Shown here: positions 11,163 to 23,668 of the stretch, piece by piece
Numbering within the stretch: the stretch's first letter is position 1
How the letters are laid out: every line of letters begins with the position of its first letter
Assembly: GCA_029641185.1 (NCBI GenBank)
Contig: JAPWGK010000029.1
Location: forward strand, 124,001 to 188,000
DNA length: 64,000 bases
Reading direction: 5' to 3'
Origin: Pseudofabraea citricarpa
Lineage: Eukaryota; Ascomycota; Leotiomycetes; Helotiales; Dermateaceae
The notes under the pieces: generated by a model
What the model was told of the DNA's origin: nothing
Database searches by the model: none
Seen by the model: the letters and a program-made list of their open reading frames with translations, nothing else
Program-made: the position numbers and the translations under genes

Positions 11163-14100
11163 TTAGTTCTCCATATTCGTTGCACGGGTCACTCCTTCCA
11201 CCGCGGTATGGTGGCGTCCACCAATACGTGCTCCACATTCAGGACAACGAGCTAGTTGCATTGGCATCCCACACTCACCAATTGCGAACTATCTAGTGAT
11301 CAGCAGCTATTGGAGATATATCATCAGTAAAAACTTACCGGATGTCCATTCTCACAGTTATACCAATGACCTGAATGGGTCGCAATTCCCTGAGAGCCAC
11401 TAACCATTGCAGCCTTAATCGCCTTGATCTCGTCTGCTGTAACTTCTTCATACCATTGTTTCTTCATGAGATTCACCGATTCCTCAACTGCAGCACGCAA
11501 GTTTTCCGCATTCTGAAATGGCTGCTTACATACTTCTCGGGCGTTCTCCAACAGCTGCTTCGCTGCTTCGACAAATACTGCAGCCTTTTCAAGCTCTGTT
11601 TTGGAAGATCGACAGAAGGATTCGAACGAGCGTGCAATCCTTGCATAATAAAGGGATGCCTCAACGGACAGTTTTGGGAGATTCTCAACATTACACTCAT
11701 CGATAAATTTCTTGCATCTCTTGAAGAATGGCATTGCAAGTGGACCGGGAGCTCCACCAGGTATCTTGAGAGACGTTGGTGTCAGTGCTTGGGTAATGAT
11801 AAACTTGTCGTTGAGGATGATAAATTCTGTCTTGATCTGAACCATCTGACCGCCCATGGTTACTCGCCGATCACGGGCAAGGGTCGGGACGGTGTCAACG
11901 AATGTTAGGTCTCCCATTAGTACGTCGAGAGCCGCACTCTCAGTGGCTGCTTTTTTGGCTGCATAAAGTGTTGCTTCGTGGAGCTTTTGCGCTGGTTGAT
12001 GTTTGTCGGCTACGTTGTTACAGAAATCCTTGATGGCTCTCTCGAGTGTCAAAAACTTCGTGTATCGTTCCTTGAGGGCGCTGGTGATCTGTGGAGCTAT
12101 TACCTGGGTGGTCTTTGAATCTAAATGTCTTTTGGCAACACGAATTGACGTTAAGATCGGTTCTCGACTTTGATCAAAGTCCTGCTCTAGTTCCACGATC
12201 CGCTGCTCTAATACTTGAAGCTCATCTCGTCCAGCTGTGAGAAATCGTTTAGACATTTCATCGATGACAGCTCTGTTGATCACTCTGTTGTATCTTTGCG
12301 TAGCAAATTGTCGTACAGGGCATTTGCAGTCTGGACAGTAAGGTATTGCCTGTGCCAGAGTCGCTGACACATCTTTGAGTCCAGTGAACTCACCATGAAC
12401 ATCTAGTTCATAAACTTCTGACATACTCATGAGACCGTCAAGAGATTCTGCAGTAAAGAAGTGGCCGCAACCTAGAACGACTATGGGTGTTTCATCAACA
12501 TCGATTTCTTCGTAACATTTCATCTCGAGGAAGTCCACTCGAGCGTCAAGCTTGTTAGAACATTTTTGACAGTAATTCTCTGCACACTCTTCGCCACAGA
12601 TTCCTGGACACTGATGTCCACATGAGAGGATCTTGGAGCAACGCTGGTTGCATGGAAGACGACTGCAAGGCGCAGCGCAGGGCATTTGGCAACTTCCCTT
12701 GTGTTCGCAGGACCAGGTACAGCTTTCGATACATGGTGCACATGATTGGTGGCAGCTTAATGTGCATCGAGAGTGAGAACATCGAACCTAGACCTGTCAG
12801 CATTGTTTGCGCTTTGGGAGAAAACCACCGATCTAAACATCGCATCACCCCCTGAGTAGTCACTGCATACGGAGTATGCACACCATGGATTGGCAACAGA
12901 AAGAAACAAATCTTACCTCACAGTGAGAGAAACAAGGTCCACAGTCTGTTCCATCATGGCATTGCCTTCGACACGTATGGTTGCAAGTTCCAAAGGGCCT
13001 ACCGCAAATCTTGGTACATTTTTGGTGCATGTCAGTGGGTTTTGCGTCGGAATCCTTGCTATCACATTTGCCACAAGTTCCTGGACAGCAATGGCCACAG
13101 CCCAAAATTTCTTCACAAGCTGTAAAACACTTGAAGGGTGGAGATGACACATCTTGAGAGCATGGAACCTCGACAGTGTGGTTGCAGCCCGCAACTTGTT
13201 TCTGAACACGAACATTGCACTTGATAGTGCTGACGTTTTGCGTTTGGTAGCATGGAACAGCATCTTTCAAATGACCGCATGGAAGATGCACGTTGTTCAG
13301 CTTCATGACACACACACCACAATCTTCGCCACAAGTTTGCTTCTGGCAGCTATGGTTGCACGGGCTGTGGAGACGTTGACAAGGTTGCGGGCATTTGAAA
13401 ACTTCGTGCATGTAGTCAGAATGACATCGTGCTAGACATTTGTGACCACAGTCAATAAGACGTCGATCGCAAGCAAGTTGGCATCCTCCCTCTGGGCTGT
13501 ATTTCTCGAAATCAAGTGGCTCGGAAGCTTGCATCACTGTGTCCTCATGCCGAGGACAGCATAGACCAAAGGCCTTTCCAACTGAGTCGGTTGCTTCTAG
13601 CATTCGGAGAACTTGTGCCCACATTGGTATATTGGCATAAGTATCGGTATTCCCAATCAGATACATGCCATGTTGTGCTCGACTGAGCAGTACATTAACG
13701 CGGTTTGTCGTCCTCAGAAATCCCACCTTCTTCTCCTTATTACTTCGCACCAGTGAGACAATTATGACCTTGCTTTCCTCGCCTTGAAAATTATCAACGG
13801 TTGCGACGCGGAGAAATTCGCTGAGGTTCTTTTTCTCAAGGGTCTTCCGTTTACTTCCTCCGCTGGTTTGATTGTCTTCGGTTGGTGTTATCTCTGCGCT
13901 AAATCCATCTCTTGCAAGTGTTTCCTCGTCTCGATCACTCAGAATGATTTCGAAATCGGTTCGCATTTTTGCTCTCAATTTCTGCAACTGTCCCGTATAT
14001 GGTGTCAACACAGTAATGTCTTTGCTGTTGTAGACACCTTGCCGAATGATGTGACGGACGAGAGCGTGCGTCATATCTACCTCCCAGTCATTGCTATGTG

Positions 14101-17100
14101 ACTTCTGGTGTCGATCAGCACTAGCGGTTTCTTCCATCTTATCATGATCAAGCCAGAAAACGTTCTTTCGCATTCCTACGACATCAGGTAGTTTCTGTGT
14201 AGTGGCGTGGTCGACAAGGCGTGGGTAGATGGTTGTTCGAATCAAATTTGAGATCTCGGGGCGCATACGTCGTTGAACATTCAACTGTGCGACTGGAAAT
14301 GGAGGTCTACCTGGTTCTCCTACCGAAAGTCGCTCGAATTGACTGCGGTCGAGTTGATAAGGAGTCCCCTGTTTGCTTTCGAGTGATAGCCCATAATTGT
14401 TAATCTGTGGACGTAATTGTTGATGGTCTCCAATTTGAATGAAGTGCTCGACACTGGGAAGTAAAGCTGATATCATATGGGGCTCCATAACTTCCCCAGC
14501 TTCCTCACATATGATGACTTTACATTGAACGCGTTGAAGAACGGAAATTCTCTTAGCCAACCCAGTTGTGGTGACACCGATGATATCCGCATCTTGGAGA
14601 GTTCTCCTATCAACTTCATCATGTATATCACTGAGGTCTTTTTGAGCACTGTGGGTGTCTTGCACATACTCAAACAACTGATCAGTTGCAGCTTCGTGGA
14701 TTTCTTGCACCCAGAATTCGATCAATCGGCGTCTTTCCAACTTTGAAAGACTGTGGATATTTCTATTTGCAGTATGGATAAGTTTCTGAGTGATGGCGAC
14801 TGGATCATCCGACGTATGATCTTCTCCGACGAGCCTTTCTGCCGTTCCTTGGCTCCAGATTTCAAAAGGATCCTTTCCAACCAGCTCGAAGTTATCCTTG
14901 TCGAACCGGGAGAACTGAGAATAGATACGGGAATATCTCCGTTGCAAATGATTTTTGATGTTAGTCCAATCAGACTTTTTTTGCGCATTATGCAGCGAGC
15001 CCAGAACTCTCTTTATAAGCTCTCCTTTCTTCTCGCGCTCCTCGTACATTTTAGCAGCAAGGTAAGCTTCGGATTTTGTTTTTCCCGCCCCTGGGGAGAC
15101 AAGGCGCAAATTCTTTCCCTCGAGAGTCTTCGACTTGCTCTGGCCTCCAATTCGTATAATCTTTTCAATGCCAATCTCAATGAGGTGTTCTAGGAACTGG
15201 TCCAAGGCGTGATTGGTGTAACATCTGCACAAAGTTAACTATCATACACGTACACTAAATTTAGTGACTTACACAACAATCACGGGTCCCAGATCGGCTT
15301 TCTCTTTACAATTCATGAGGACTCTCATAAGTTGAGTGCCAAGGTACGACTTTCCGGTTCCTGGTGGTCCTTGAATAAAAGCAAATTCGCGAGATAAGGC
15401 TGCAATCAGTGCTTGACACTGTCCACGGTCAAGTGTGGTTCGTGCTACAAGCGCATCAATCATTCCTGCATCATTGATTCGTCCTCCTGGAGTGAAAAGA
15501 AGTCGATCCCCCTTTTTTTTTAGTATGGCATCTAATGAGAAGACAAATCCTCCACCGCGGGCATAGAGTGGTGGGGGGATATCTAGAACCCCTGCAGAAA
15601 TCGACTGGCGGTCTGGGAGAATCCATTGACGAAATGGTAAGCGACTCAATCGTTGCATGTTTTGGAGGTTTTCAAGAATAGGAATAAATGTGGCGAGGAG
15701 AACTCCTGGAAACTCAATCAATGCTCCACGTGTGCTCTTGCGGCTCAGGTGGGTTAATAGTTCCAAGTCTGGCTGATTGCGTGTAGCAAGGTTGGTGACA
15801 ATGGTTGAAATATGCTCGTTGGAAGTCAGGCTGTAGTCCTTCTTGGGATCTGTAACTTTCTCGCTGACTGTAAGAAATAGGAGGGAACTCTTATTGTTGA
15901 CGGAAGAGACGAAACACAGTAGAGCACCTTCATCTAGGCGCTTTGAATCATCCCACCACTTGCGTCTATCCGAGGCAGACTTTTTACGAAGAGCTGGAAT
16001 TTGGTTAAATGAAACTTGGGCTTCTATTCCTTTCTTTTGGTTGAAAGAAATATAGCTGATATGAGCCTTAGGGTAATTGTACGCCCGCATGTCTCCGAGA
16101 TTCAGTTTTGGGTTGCCAAGTAAAGCCGGGTCATCGTCAACGGCGTTTATCAGTCCTCCCAGAGTGTCTTTCATTTCTCCAAAGATATCATGACGAAGTA
16201 AGCGGAAGTGGGTATCAAGGTGCCGCTCTACAGAGTCCTGGAGAAAATGTGGCTGATCAAGATCAGTGGTAGGTAAGAACTCTGGATAGTCGCTTCGAAT
16301 CTCATCTTCTGTGGGCAAAATCTTGATTTTCGTGATGTCGGCATTGTCATTATCATGGTGCCCGCCAGGTACAACGGCTTGTCGCGGATATGTCGACTTT
16401 ATCACAGTGGTGGAGATGCCGTTAACATTGGGCGCCGTGACGGCGGCAAGACGACCATTCGCACGGGCTATAATACCTTGAATCTCAATGTTCCGATTAT
16501 TGATCATATGAAAAGCCCTGGATGAATTGTCAATTCCAGTAACTTCGGTGGCTTTGTGAAGTGAGCTGGCAAGGCCTGGAAGGTCTTCATGGAATGCAAC
16601 TCGTTGTTCTCTTCTGAGGAGCTCGCGTAATGCAGTTGTCATCGCGATGAGTGTCGTCTCCACCGAGGCTTTGGAGACCTGAGATTTGGAGTAGCCTTCG
16701 ATCAAGTTTTCAAAGAGACTTTGTAGGAATGGTACTGCTCTTGTGCCATTGCTTCCACTGATGAAGTTGTATAAACCTCCAACGAAAGTATCGACGGACA
16801 GACAATCCAACATGGCGGGATGAGTTATAACAGAGAGAAAAGGCTTTGCAAGAGTGACGAAGGTACTGCATCCACCTGGATGTGATACCATGCTCATCAG
16901 CGTCTGAATGTGGTCTCGACCAAAATTGTCTTCTGCATCAAGATCTCGCGGGAGCATCTGCTTCCACTCGCGGTCGCCCTCGTTCAGAATGTGTAGAGCA
17001 CCCGACCACAATGCTTCAATTGTGGTAGTATCGTTTGGCTTTGGGGGTCTCTTGATGAGCCTCTTCCAAGAATTGTAGTCCTCTTTCTCTCGTTGTTGCT

Positions 17101-17359
17101 CAGGTGTATCTGCAGGTCTTCCTCTGGGTTGTCTGTGGCTGTTGGAAACATCGTGGGAATAGGTACACTTGTCGCCGTATGGGCAATCCTGTCCTTGCTC
17201 AATGTACCGACAAGTTCGACCCCCACCCCGATGGGAATTTCCACCTCTGCTGCCTCGGTTTCCTCTGTCTCCTCTGCCGCCACCATGTCTTCCACCTCCT
17301 CTTCCACTGGATCCACCTCTCGAATCTGGGCCTCGCCATCTTGCCCCGGGTGTTGCCAT
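11163..17359 (-). CDS. ZNFX1/NFX1-type zinc finger RNA helicase with N-terminal CCCH finger
   Basis: Four exons, 17359-15273, 15224-12917, 12787-11339 and 11288-11163, join in frame to about 1989 residues. The N-terminus is RGG/Gly-rich with one CCCH finger (C50, C59, C65, H69). A superfamily 1 helicase core follows: Walker A GPPGTGKS at 664-671, ICEEAGEV as the DEAG-type motif, and GDHQQLRP. The last third carries NFX1-type Cys-rich repeats (CGHKC, CNHSC, CGHCCPGTCGKC, CGHQCPGICGEEC). The C-terminus has a Cys/His segment (ECGMPMQLARCPECGARIGG). Relatives include animal ZNFX1 and fission yeast Hrr1, which act in small-RNA silencing and heterochromatin; that role here is by homology only. Introns of 48, 130 and 50 bp have GTAAG-type donors. 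The gene diverges from the coiled-coil gene at 18423. Confidence 0.92.
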
Positions 17360-18422
17360 GTCGGCGGTGTTTATCGATGTGTTTCAAATGAAATCTTTTT
17401 GGGTTCTGTGAAGGTCAGATATCTTGACATGAAGGTCAAGAGAGACAAGAAGGTCAAGAGAGACAAGAAAATCGAGAGAGAAAAGGTCAGAAAGGAGGAA
17501 AAGTCGGTGACAGCAGAATCCAGAACTTTCCACTTACTCTTTCTCAAACTCACTAATGCTCAAACGCAGGATGACTCTTTTTGAGAGACCACTAGGAGAT
17601 AAAGAATGTAGTCGGGAAAAATTGTTTGCTCGGCAGCCGACAGGAACCCTCGGTTGCCTGCTGTTGTGCTTGTCGAAGATTGGATTGTTCCCACCGCCGT
17701 TTGCAATGCGCATGGAGATTAACGCAGAGTTCTGTCATACACCTGAACAGGTATAGTGGATGTTGGGTATAAAAGAAAGTCGCAGCGTGGAAGCTATTTG
17801 GTGAATGGGTTTTTGGTGAGCTTGCGCGCTTCTTGTGGCAGGTTCTTTAATGCTCTAGCATGCCCCTGTGCTTAAACCAAGCGTCTGATTAGCTCAGTAA
17901 GTACCAATTTGTATGGCCGAGTAATATATGGACCTGCGTTCATCCAGGGATATGCTGATCCATCCTTTTGTTGTCTGGTGTTCAGTTATTTATTGTTTAG
18001 GTTCTGTGTGCCTTCGGACATCATGTACCCTTTTTGAATCATGTGATATTCCATGATTGAGCACTCCCACCAGTCAAATGCTTTTGGGCATTATGTGGCT
18101 CTTGATTACTATCCACTGCTGGTAAAAGATTGTGTTTTACAGTTTTAGTCAAGCAGATTCTCTCAATCCTCGAATATAGTTTATTTCCTCGGTGCTTTTT
18201 AGTTATTCTAGGCTTTCAAACATGAGCTATCCTTTCATGATCTTTCACTTTCTTTTTGATCATGCGTTTTTTTTCGTTCTGATTGCCTTCAAAAACTGAA
18301 CAAAGCGTGTGTATCACTTCAGGAAAGAACGACCTCGCTTAACCGAGCGACGTTCAAACTCAGAACGATCACTTGCCGTCATCCTCTGCCACCTTACACT
18401 TACAAAAACAGCAACGCGAAGT
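17360..18422. promoter_or_regulatory. Shared upstream region of two divergent genes
   Basis: About 1.06 kb separates the helicase start (minus strand) from the coiled-coil gene start (plus strand), so it should contain both promoters. A tandem AGGTCAAGAGAGACAAGAA unit is repeated at about 17426-17470, close to the helicase start. No coding signal is seen. Confidence 0.5.
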
Positions 18423-20451
18423 ATGGGTTCGGTCGATACACCCGCGTCTGAGGTGGCAATGCCAGCCAGTAACCTTGAGCGCGACAATCAACCGAGTCTA
18501 TCGAACGCGGCCCAATCTTCATCCGATCTACCGCAGAAACCTGCTCAAATGTCACTACCGCTGCTGTCACCTCCCCCTGTTGAACGATCTAACGAAGGGA
18601 ACGAGTTGAGACAAATGAAAGATGATGCGGTGAACTCCGTCGACACCTTACCGCCAGCTGAAGCATCTGGCAAGCCTGAAGATGTCCTGCAAACACAACG
18701 CGTGAGTACCTGGATTACCTTTCTTCTATTCTTCTCCACAGAGAACGTACTTGGTTGCTCATACCTTTTAGGAGGATGGGGAGATTACGAGCAGCAGAGA
18801 GGCATCAGTAGCAGACGACGTTGGCCTGAAGGATACGGAGAATAGTGCTATTCCTGTTCTTGCCGGCATTAAGAGACCAGCAACGGAAGAATTGGATGGT
18901 GGTCCTACAAAAAGGCCTACAATTCTCAAATCCTTTTCTACTGCGCGCGATCTAGAGCCGATGGCACCTGATGAGCCCAGAGATGAAACCCAACTACTAA
19001 TCGATGGATTAAAGCAGCTGGTACGTAATTCCTAACTTCAAACTACACTACTGTAGCCAATTAAGAAGAAAGGCTGACTTGACTGTCAACAGGATAGTGT
19101 GCTAACCACACAAATACAAGCATTGACACCATCTAATTCCTTGATCGTGGGTTGCTATACCCCTTTACTAATCACTAACTAACTATGCAACTTAGATGTC
19201 TTCCTTTAATGCCAAAGAATTGCGGGATTTCATTACTAGCGATGCACTAACAATGGAATGGATTCAGAAGGAAAAGGATGCAGTCGCTGAGGAAGCCAAG
19301 AAAGAAGCGAACCGACACTACATCAAGAGCCTCGAAAAGGTGAAGAGTCAATTACAACATAGTTATGCTGAATCGAAAAAGGACAACCAGAGAAAGATAG
19401 AAGAGCTTCAAGATGCACACAAGCAGCAGATGGATTACGCTGTGGCTAAAGTCAAGAAAGATATGGAAATCGAGAAAGCCAAGATGAGCGAACAAATTCA
19501 AGAAAAACATCGTCAAAATTTCATGCGGCTCCAAAAAGATCATCAACAAGAGATCAAGGAGTTACAAATTAAGTTCGTATTCACGATTGAAGTTTTTGAA
19601 GCATAATTAATACTTTTATAGCTTTAAAAACTCCGAAACCAGAATTCTGACCAATGCTGAAATTGCTCGCTTCTTAAGTACAGAACCCGAGTCGAGAAAG
19701 CTCTTCAAGAGCCTGGCGTCGGAAGAACTGGTCAAATATCGCTTGAAGCTGAAGTCACAGTATCAGGCTATTTTGAAAGAAATCGCAGAGGAGACTGGCC
19801 GCAAAGTCGTTTCGAGAGAGCTCTACAACTACACAGCTGAAATGCCCAAGGTTGCTGATTACAGGTAAATTATCAACTTGTCAAATCCTTTGAGGATGTT
19901 TGAAAGCATAATAGAATAACGCGTTCCGATCTAGTGGCCCTGTTCATGACATGCGATCCTCGAAAAGGCTAGAACGACGAAGCGAGGGAGAGAGAAAGGT
20001 AACAGAGTACCTTATGGGGATGGAGCCTGTGAAGCCAGCTAAACCAAATCAACCACCTAGAACGCCTCCGCTTGCCGAGAAGTCCACAGATTCTCTTCCA
20101 AATGTAATCGACTTGACAGAAACACCAACGCGAAATCTGGCTACTGGCAACAACGGTACCGACCACTATCGTGCAGCAGAGATCAGAAGCATGTTGCAAC
20201 AGAAGGCAGAAAATACACCCCCCAGCGTTTCCGAAAGACTACCACCAACGAAACCAGCCGCTATGCTCAGCCCAAACGCGAGAGCGGTTCGGTTGACCGC
20301 AGCCAAGGCCAAGAGGTACGATGAGCTGGTGGTTTCTGGGGTAATTCTGGACAAGAAAGGTGCGCAAGGCATAGTTCGAACAAATACTCAAAAGGCATCA
20401 CTTTTTGATCGCTTGGTTGTGGCTAAGGTTGCGCAGCCAATTGTGCTCTAA
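18423..20451 (+). CDS. Coiled-coil protein of unknown function
   Basis: Six exons (18423-18701, 18772-19020, 19093-19146, 19196-19572, 19622-19864, 19935-20451) join in frame to about 572 residues. I do not recognise a named family. The first about 190 residues are Ser/Pro/Glu-rich and likely disordered, with a basic KRP segment. A long charged coiled coil follows (about residues 210-320; e.g. EEAKKEANRHYIKSLEKVK). Next comes a compact segment with RILTNAEIARFLSTEPESRKL, and then a disordered tail with a VIDLTETPT motif resembling a SUMO-interacting motif. The start MGSVDTP at 18423 was chosen over an in-frame ATG at 18309, because the intervening codons have no clear protein character. The fourth exon's donor is a less usual GTTCGT. 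A nuclear or cytoskeletal scaffold role is possible but unproven. Confidence 0.72.
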
Positions 20452-21677
20452 GGTATACTTAAATGAAGTGTTATGGTTGATGGCGTTTCCGTGGGATCAT
20501 CAAGCGATAGCTTCACTTGTCTGAATTTTGTATGTATTAAGTAGAATTAAGAGAAATTCCCCGACATAAATACCCTCGCCAATTATGAAATACTCTGATG
20601 CTTGTGATTCGTTGATATATTTTGATAGCTTACTGTTGAAAGATCTACTTGAATAGAAGACCTCTCGTCCTCTATTTAGAATCAAATGACCTGTAGCAAC
20701 CGAGTACATTTTTTAGAATAACAGCTGTTCGATAACTATTGATTTTCAAATACATGAGGTGCCTAGATAGATTAGATTGTAGAGTCGAGTCAATACAGTC
20801 GAAAGGCAAGGCAAGTGAGCGCAGAATCTATGTTCAATGTATGAGCTCCAGAGATTTGAAAATGGGAATTCTTCATTTGAACATAACGAACAAAGCATTC
20901 TGTTTTGCGAGACTCGACTCCACCAAAAGCCGAAAGCGTAACTCTGTCTCTCAAGTCCTTGTCTTCCACCAGAAATATAGATTGATGGTTGGATCATCTC
21001 CTGTCATTTCACAAACCATAATCATCTTGAATCACATAAACAGGCATGAGTCATGAGAGAATTGTGGTATTATTTCACTGCTTTCTAAGGGATTCTAAAT
21101 TGGGAATACAGCCATGGGCAAGAAGCAAGTAGGAAATTCCAGGAGTCCAGATCCAAGGTTTTGAGATGGAGTGGGTGTCAGAAGCGAAATACTTTGGCTT
21201 GCTTTCAGGTGAGTAGTAAGAACCGCTACAGCTTGGGGGGTTCTGGGGGGTAGGGGAGGATAGGGGGAGGGGGATGATGACGACGTACCTGCTCTCGAGT
21301 GACGATGATAGTTCACTGTGAAGAATGCTTTGAAATTGCAGAGGGGGAAGGGGGTGGGAGGTGGAGGATCTACGTACCTCACTAGCATGCAGCTAGAAAG
21401 AAATACAAAAAAGGTTGTTTGCTCAAGCTCACCAACCACCTTCACCATCCAAGCTTGCCGGAGAGAAGGGAAGGAATTTGAAGAGAGAAGGTAAAACGCG
21501 CTATGTCCCCAATCTCAATCTCAACGCGCAGCCATGATATCCCTAACAATGAAAACAACCCAGAGATTTAAATCTCATCGACAGAGTGAAGTAAACCCTT
21601 CAAAACAATGCCATGCCAATGCCACGCCGGGGAAAAAACAAAACCTCTATGGACAGTGCTATGTACCGATGCGATAT
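20452..21677. other. Convergent intergenic region
   Basis: This stretch holds the 3' flanks of two convergent genes. The first half is AT-rich. A G-rich stretch lies at 21230-21360 (GGGGGGTTCTGGGGGG). No gene is supported. Confidence 0.5.
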
Positions 21678-22526
21678 TTACAACATCTCTTCATCTTCTC
21701 CATGATATGCTCCTGCGCTCACTCCTCCCCAGACGTGGGTTTGCTGGAATGCACCGTATTGGTTCTCCATGGCTTGCTGTTGCTGAACGTGCCAGTCTCC
21801 CCCAGACTTGTATACAGGATCGGTGGCTTGGTTGTACTTTGGCCCGCCAACTGCTGTACCAAAGTGAGAGTAGACATCCTTGGTTGGAGACTTTGATTGT
21901 TCATACTCACGAGCAGCTAGCATCTCGTATCCCGATGACATGTACGGCTCTGCAGAGCTGGTAAGACCAGACCACCTTCCATCCCCGCCTTGGATAGGTG
22001 TTAAGGGCGCTGTAATGCTGTCGTCACTCATGGTATCCTCCGCATTCTCCATTTGCTGTTCTTGTGTTCGTGACATACGCTCTTCCAGCATCTGCCTCTC
22101 GTATCGGAGCTTCGCCATGGCCTCTTCCTGCTGGAAGCTTGTTGTCTGCCAACCTACATCTTGTCTCAAATCGCCATAAGTCGGTGGGCAGATACGCCAT
22201 AGCTCGATCAAACGCATTTGTTGCCCCGCATCGGCCGACTTGAACAGATCGATCTGCGAAGAGGATAGGTTTGCAGAGTCTACGCCATGTCTCGAAAGAA
22301 TGATGTCGGTAGTGAGCTGGTCCGTCTGCGGAGGCTCGGATGCCGGTCTCGAGGGTTGCTGAGAGACAAGGTGGTTGGAATGGTGATAATGCTGGGTGAT
22401 CGAATAGGTATATGGTTCTGGCTCTGGGGCCTTTTCTTGGATGACTTCTTGAGGAGCAACATATGGGGTATTGTGGAGGGAGAGGTTACGGGAGAAGAGA
22501 AGGGCTAATTCTTCTTGGGTTGCCAT
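21678..22526 (-). CDS. Fungal hypothetical protein, Gln/Ser-rich
   Basis: This single-exon frame encodes 282 residues. I cannot assign it to a named family. The middle third is the most protein-like and probably structured: SSQIDLFKSADAGQQMRLIELWRICPP, followed by a helical Gln/Glu-rich stretch (EEAMAKLRYERQMLEERM) that may form a short coiled coil. The N-terminal 90 residues and the C-terminal 110 are polar and low in complexity (HYHHSNH, VQQQQAMENQYGAFQQ). No signal peptide or membrane segment is present. The start (MATQEELALLFSRNL) has a good context (ACCATGG on its strand). The gene diverges from the proteasome gene at 23669, across a 1.1-kb shared upstream region. Confidence 0.7.
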   Translation of the reverse strand: MATQEELALLFSRNLSLHNTPYVAPQEVIQEKAPEPEPYTYSITQHYHHSNHLVSQQPSRPASEPPQTDQLTTDIILSRHGVDSANLSSSQIDLFKSADAGQQMRLIELWRICPPTYGDLRQDVGWQTTSFQQEEAMAKLRYERQMLEERMSRTQEQQMENAEDTMSDDSITAPLTPIQGGDGRWSGLTSSAEPYMSSGYEMLAAREYEQSKSPTKDVYSHFGTAVGGPKYNQATDPVYKSGGDWHVQQQQAMENQYGAFQQTHVWGGVSAGAYHGEDEEML

Positions 22527-23668
22527 GGTGGGGGACGGATAGAAAGAACTGCAGTGGGCTGGTTAGCAAACTGCGTCTCAAAAGGAAGAGCAGCATACCT
22601 TGCTGCTAATGTACTTGTGAAAGTGCAATGTAAGTTCGCCGAGGCTATTTGCTCTGCAAATGCAAGACACAAGGGAGGCAGTTGCCAAAGAACGAAGGGC
22701 AGGTAAGGAGGAGCTCTGAAATGGAGGAGCGGCCTAGAGTCAGATTGCAAGCGCGCAAGAAGAACTCGAAAAAGAGCGGAGCAGACTTGGAGAGAATGTT
22801 ACAAGAAGTAATTCTTGTTTGCTTTATATTCACTATGCTAGGTAGGTAGGTAGGTAGGTATGTACGGTCCTGTTCTGTACTGGAGCGTATAATTGCGAGC
22901 GAGAACGAGTCCGGGATGCCGTGCGTCAGGAAGACGAGGCCAAAGTACGGTGGAACAAAGGCAGAAAGGCAGGGAATAGTGGATGGATATCTCTGTATCA
23001 AGGGCGATCAACAAAGCGAGGCAGTGATGTGGTGAGTTGTGGGTGGTGGGATGCTGAAAGGAAGAGGAGGGTGTTGGACTTTTAAAGATGCACAATTACC
23101 CCTCGCAAACCCTGGTCTGATGACTGCTCCACAGCAGAGAGCAACCACTTGAAACATATGCCTTGCTAGCGTCCCATCGTCACATGAGACTTCCAATCGT
23201 TGCTCGACACGCACTGCATCTGACACATTGGGAATTTTAAAAAGTAGTGGCCGATGGATGCTCACCGTCGCTAATAGGTAACCAGCAATATCTAATGTGC
23301 TAATGCCCAACGGTAATTGCTGATAACGTCCAGTGTTTAGAAGAGAAGCCATGGTAACCTCCTTGGCCGAGAAGCACAATAGTCAACTCGCAAATGGCTA
23401 TGTAGTTGTCTGTCATGTGTCAGTAATTATGTAGGTAGTTATGCATGCAACCTGGGGAGGTAATGCGAACGCAGAAGTCAAATGCGAGTGTTCGCACGTG
23501 ACCCGGCGCTTGAGTATGCCCGTTCCGAGCTACCTCAGAAGCCAGACGCGGCTTATGATGCCTGGAGCTCCATCTGTAGATACAATCGAGAGCTTCCATC
23601 AATCTCCCAAACCCATCCTTGACCTCTTCCCGAATACTTCTGATCTCTCCCACAGCACGTAAACCATC
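22527..23668. promoter_or_regulatory. Bidirectional upstream region with TAGG microsatellite
   Basis: About 1.14 kb lies between two divergent starts. A TAGG microsatellite lies at about 22839-22861. An open minus-strand frame at 23008-23379 was examined and not accepted as a gene. Otherwise no feature is evident. Confidence 0.5.
22839..22861. repeat. TAGG microsatellite
   Basis: About five and a half tandem copies of TAGG lie in the divergent intergenic region. The same motif appears near 5740-5760, where it forms a palindrome with CCTA repeats. Confidence 0.85.

Noticed and set aside
17093..17584. Plus-strand 163-codon frame over the helicase start
   Set aside because: Antisense to the RGG/Cys-coding first exon; its Ser/Thr-rich product is the mirror of Gly/Arg codons.
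23008..23379. Minus-strand 123-codon frame between the divergent genes
   Set aside because: Starts plausibly (MASLLNTGRYQQLP) and has a GT...AG stretch, but splicing leads to an early stop and the tail is low-complexity promoter DNA. No family resemblance.
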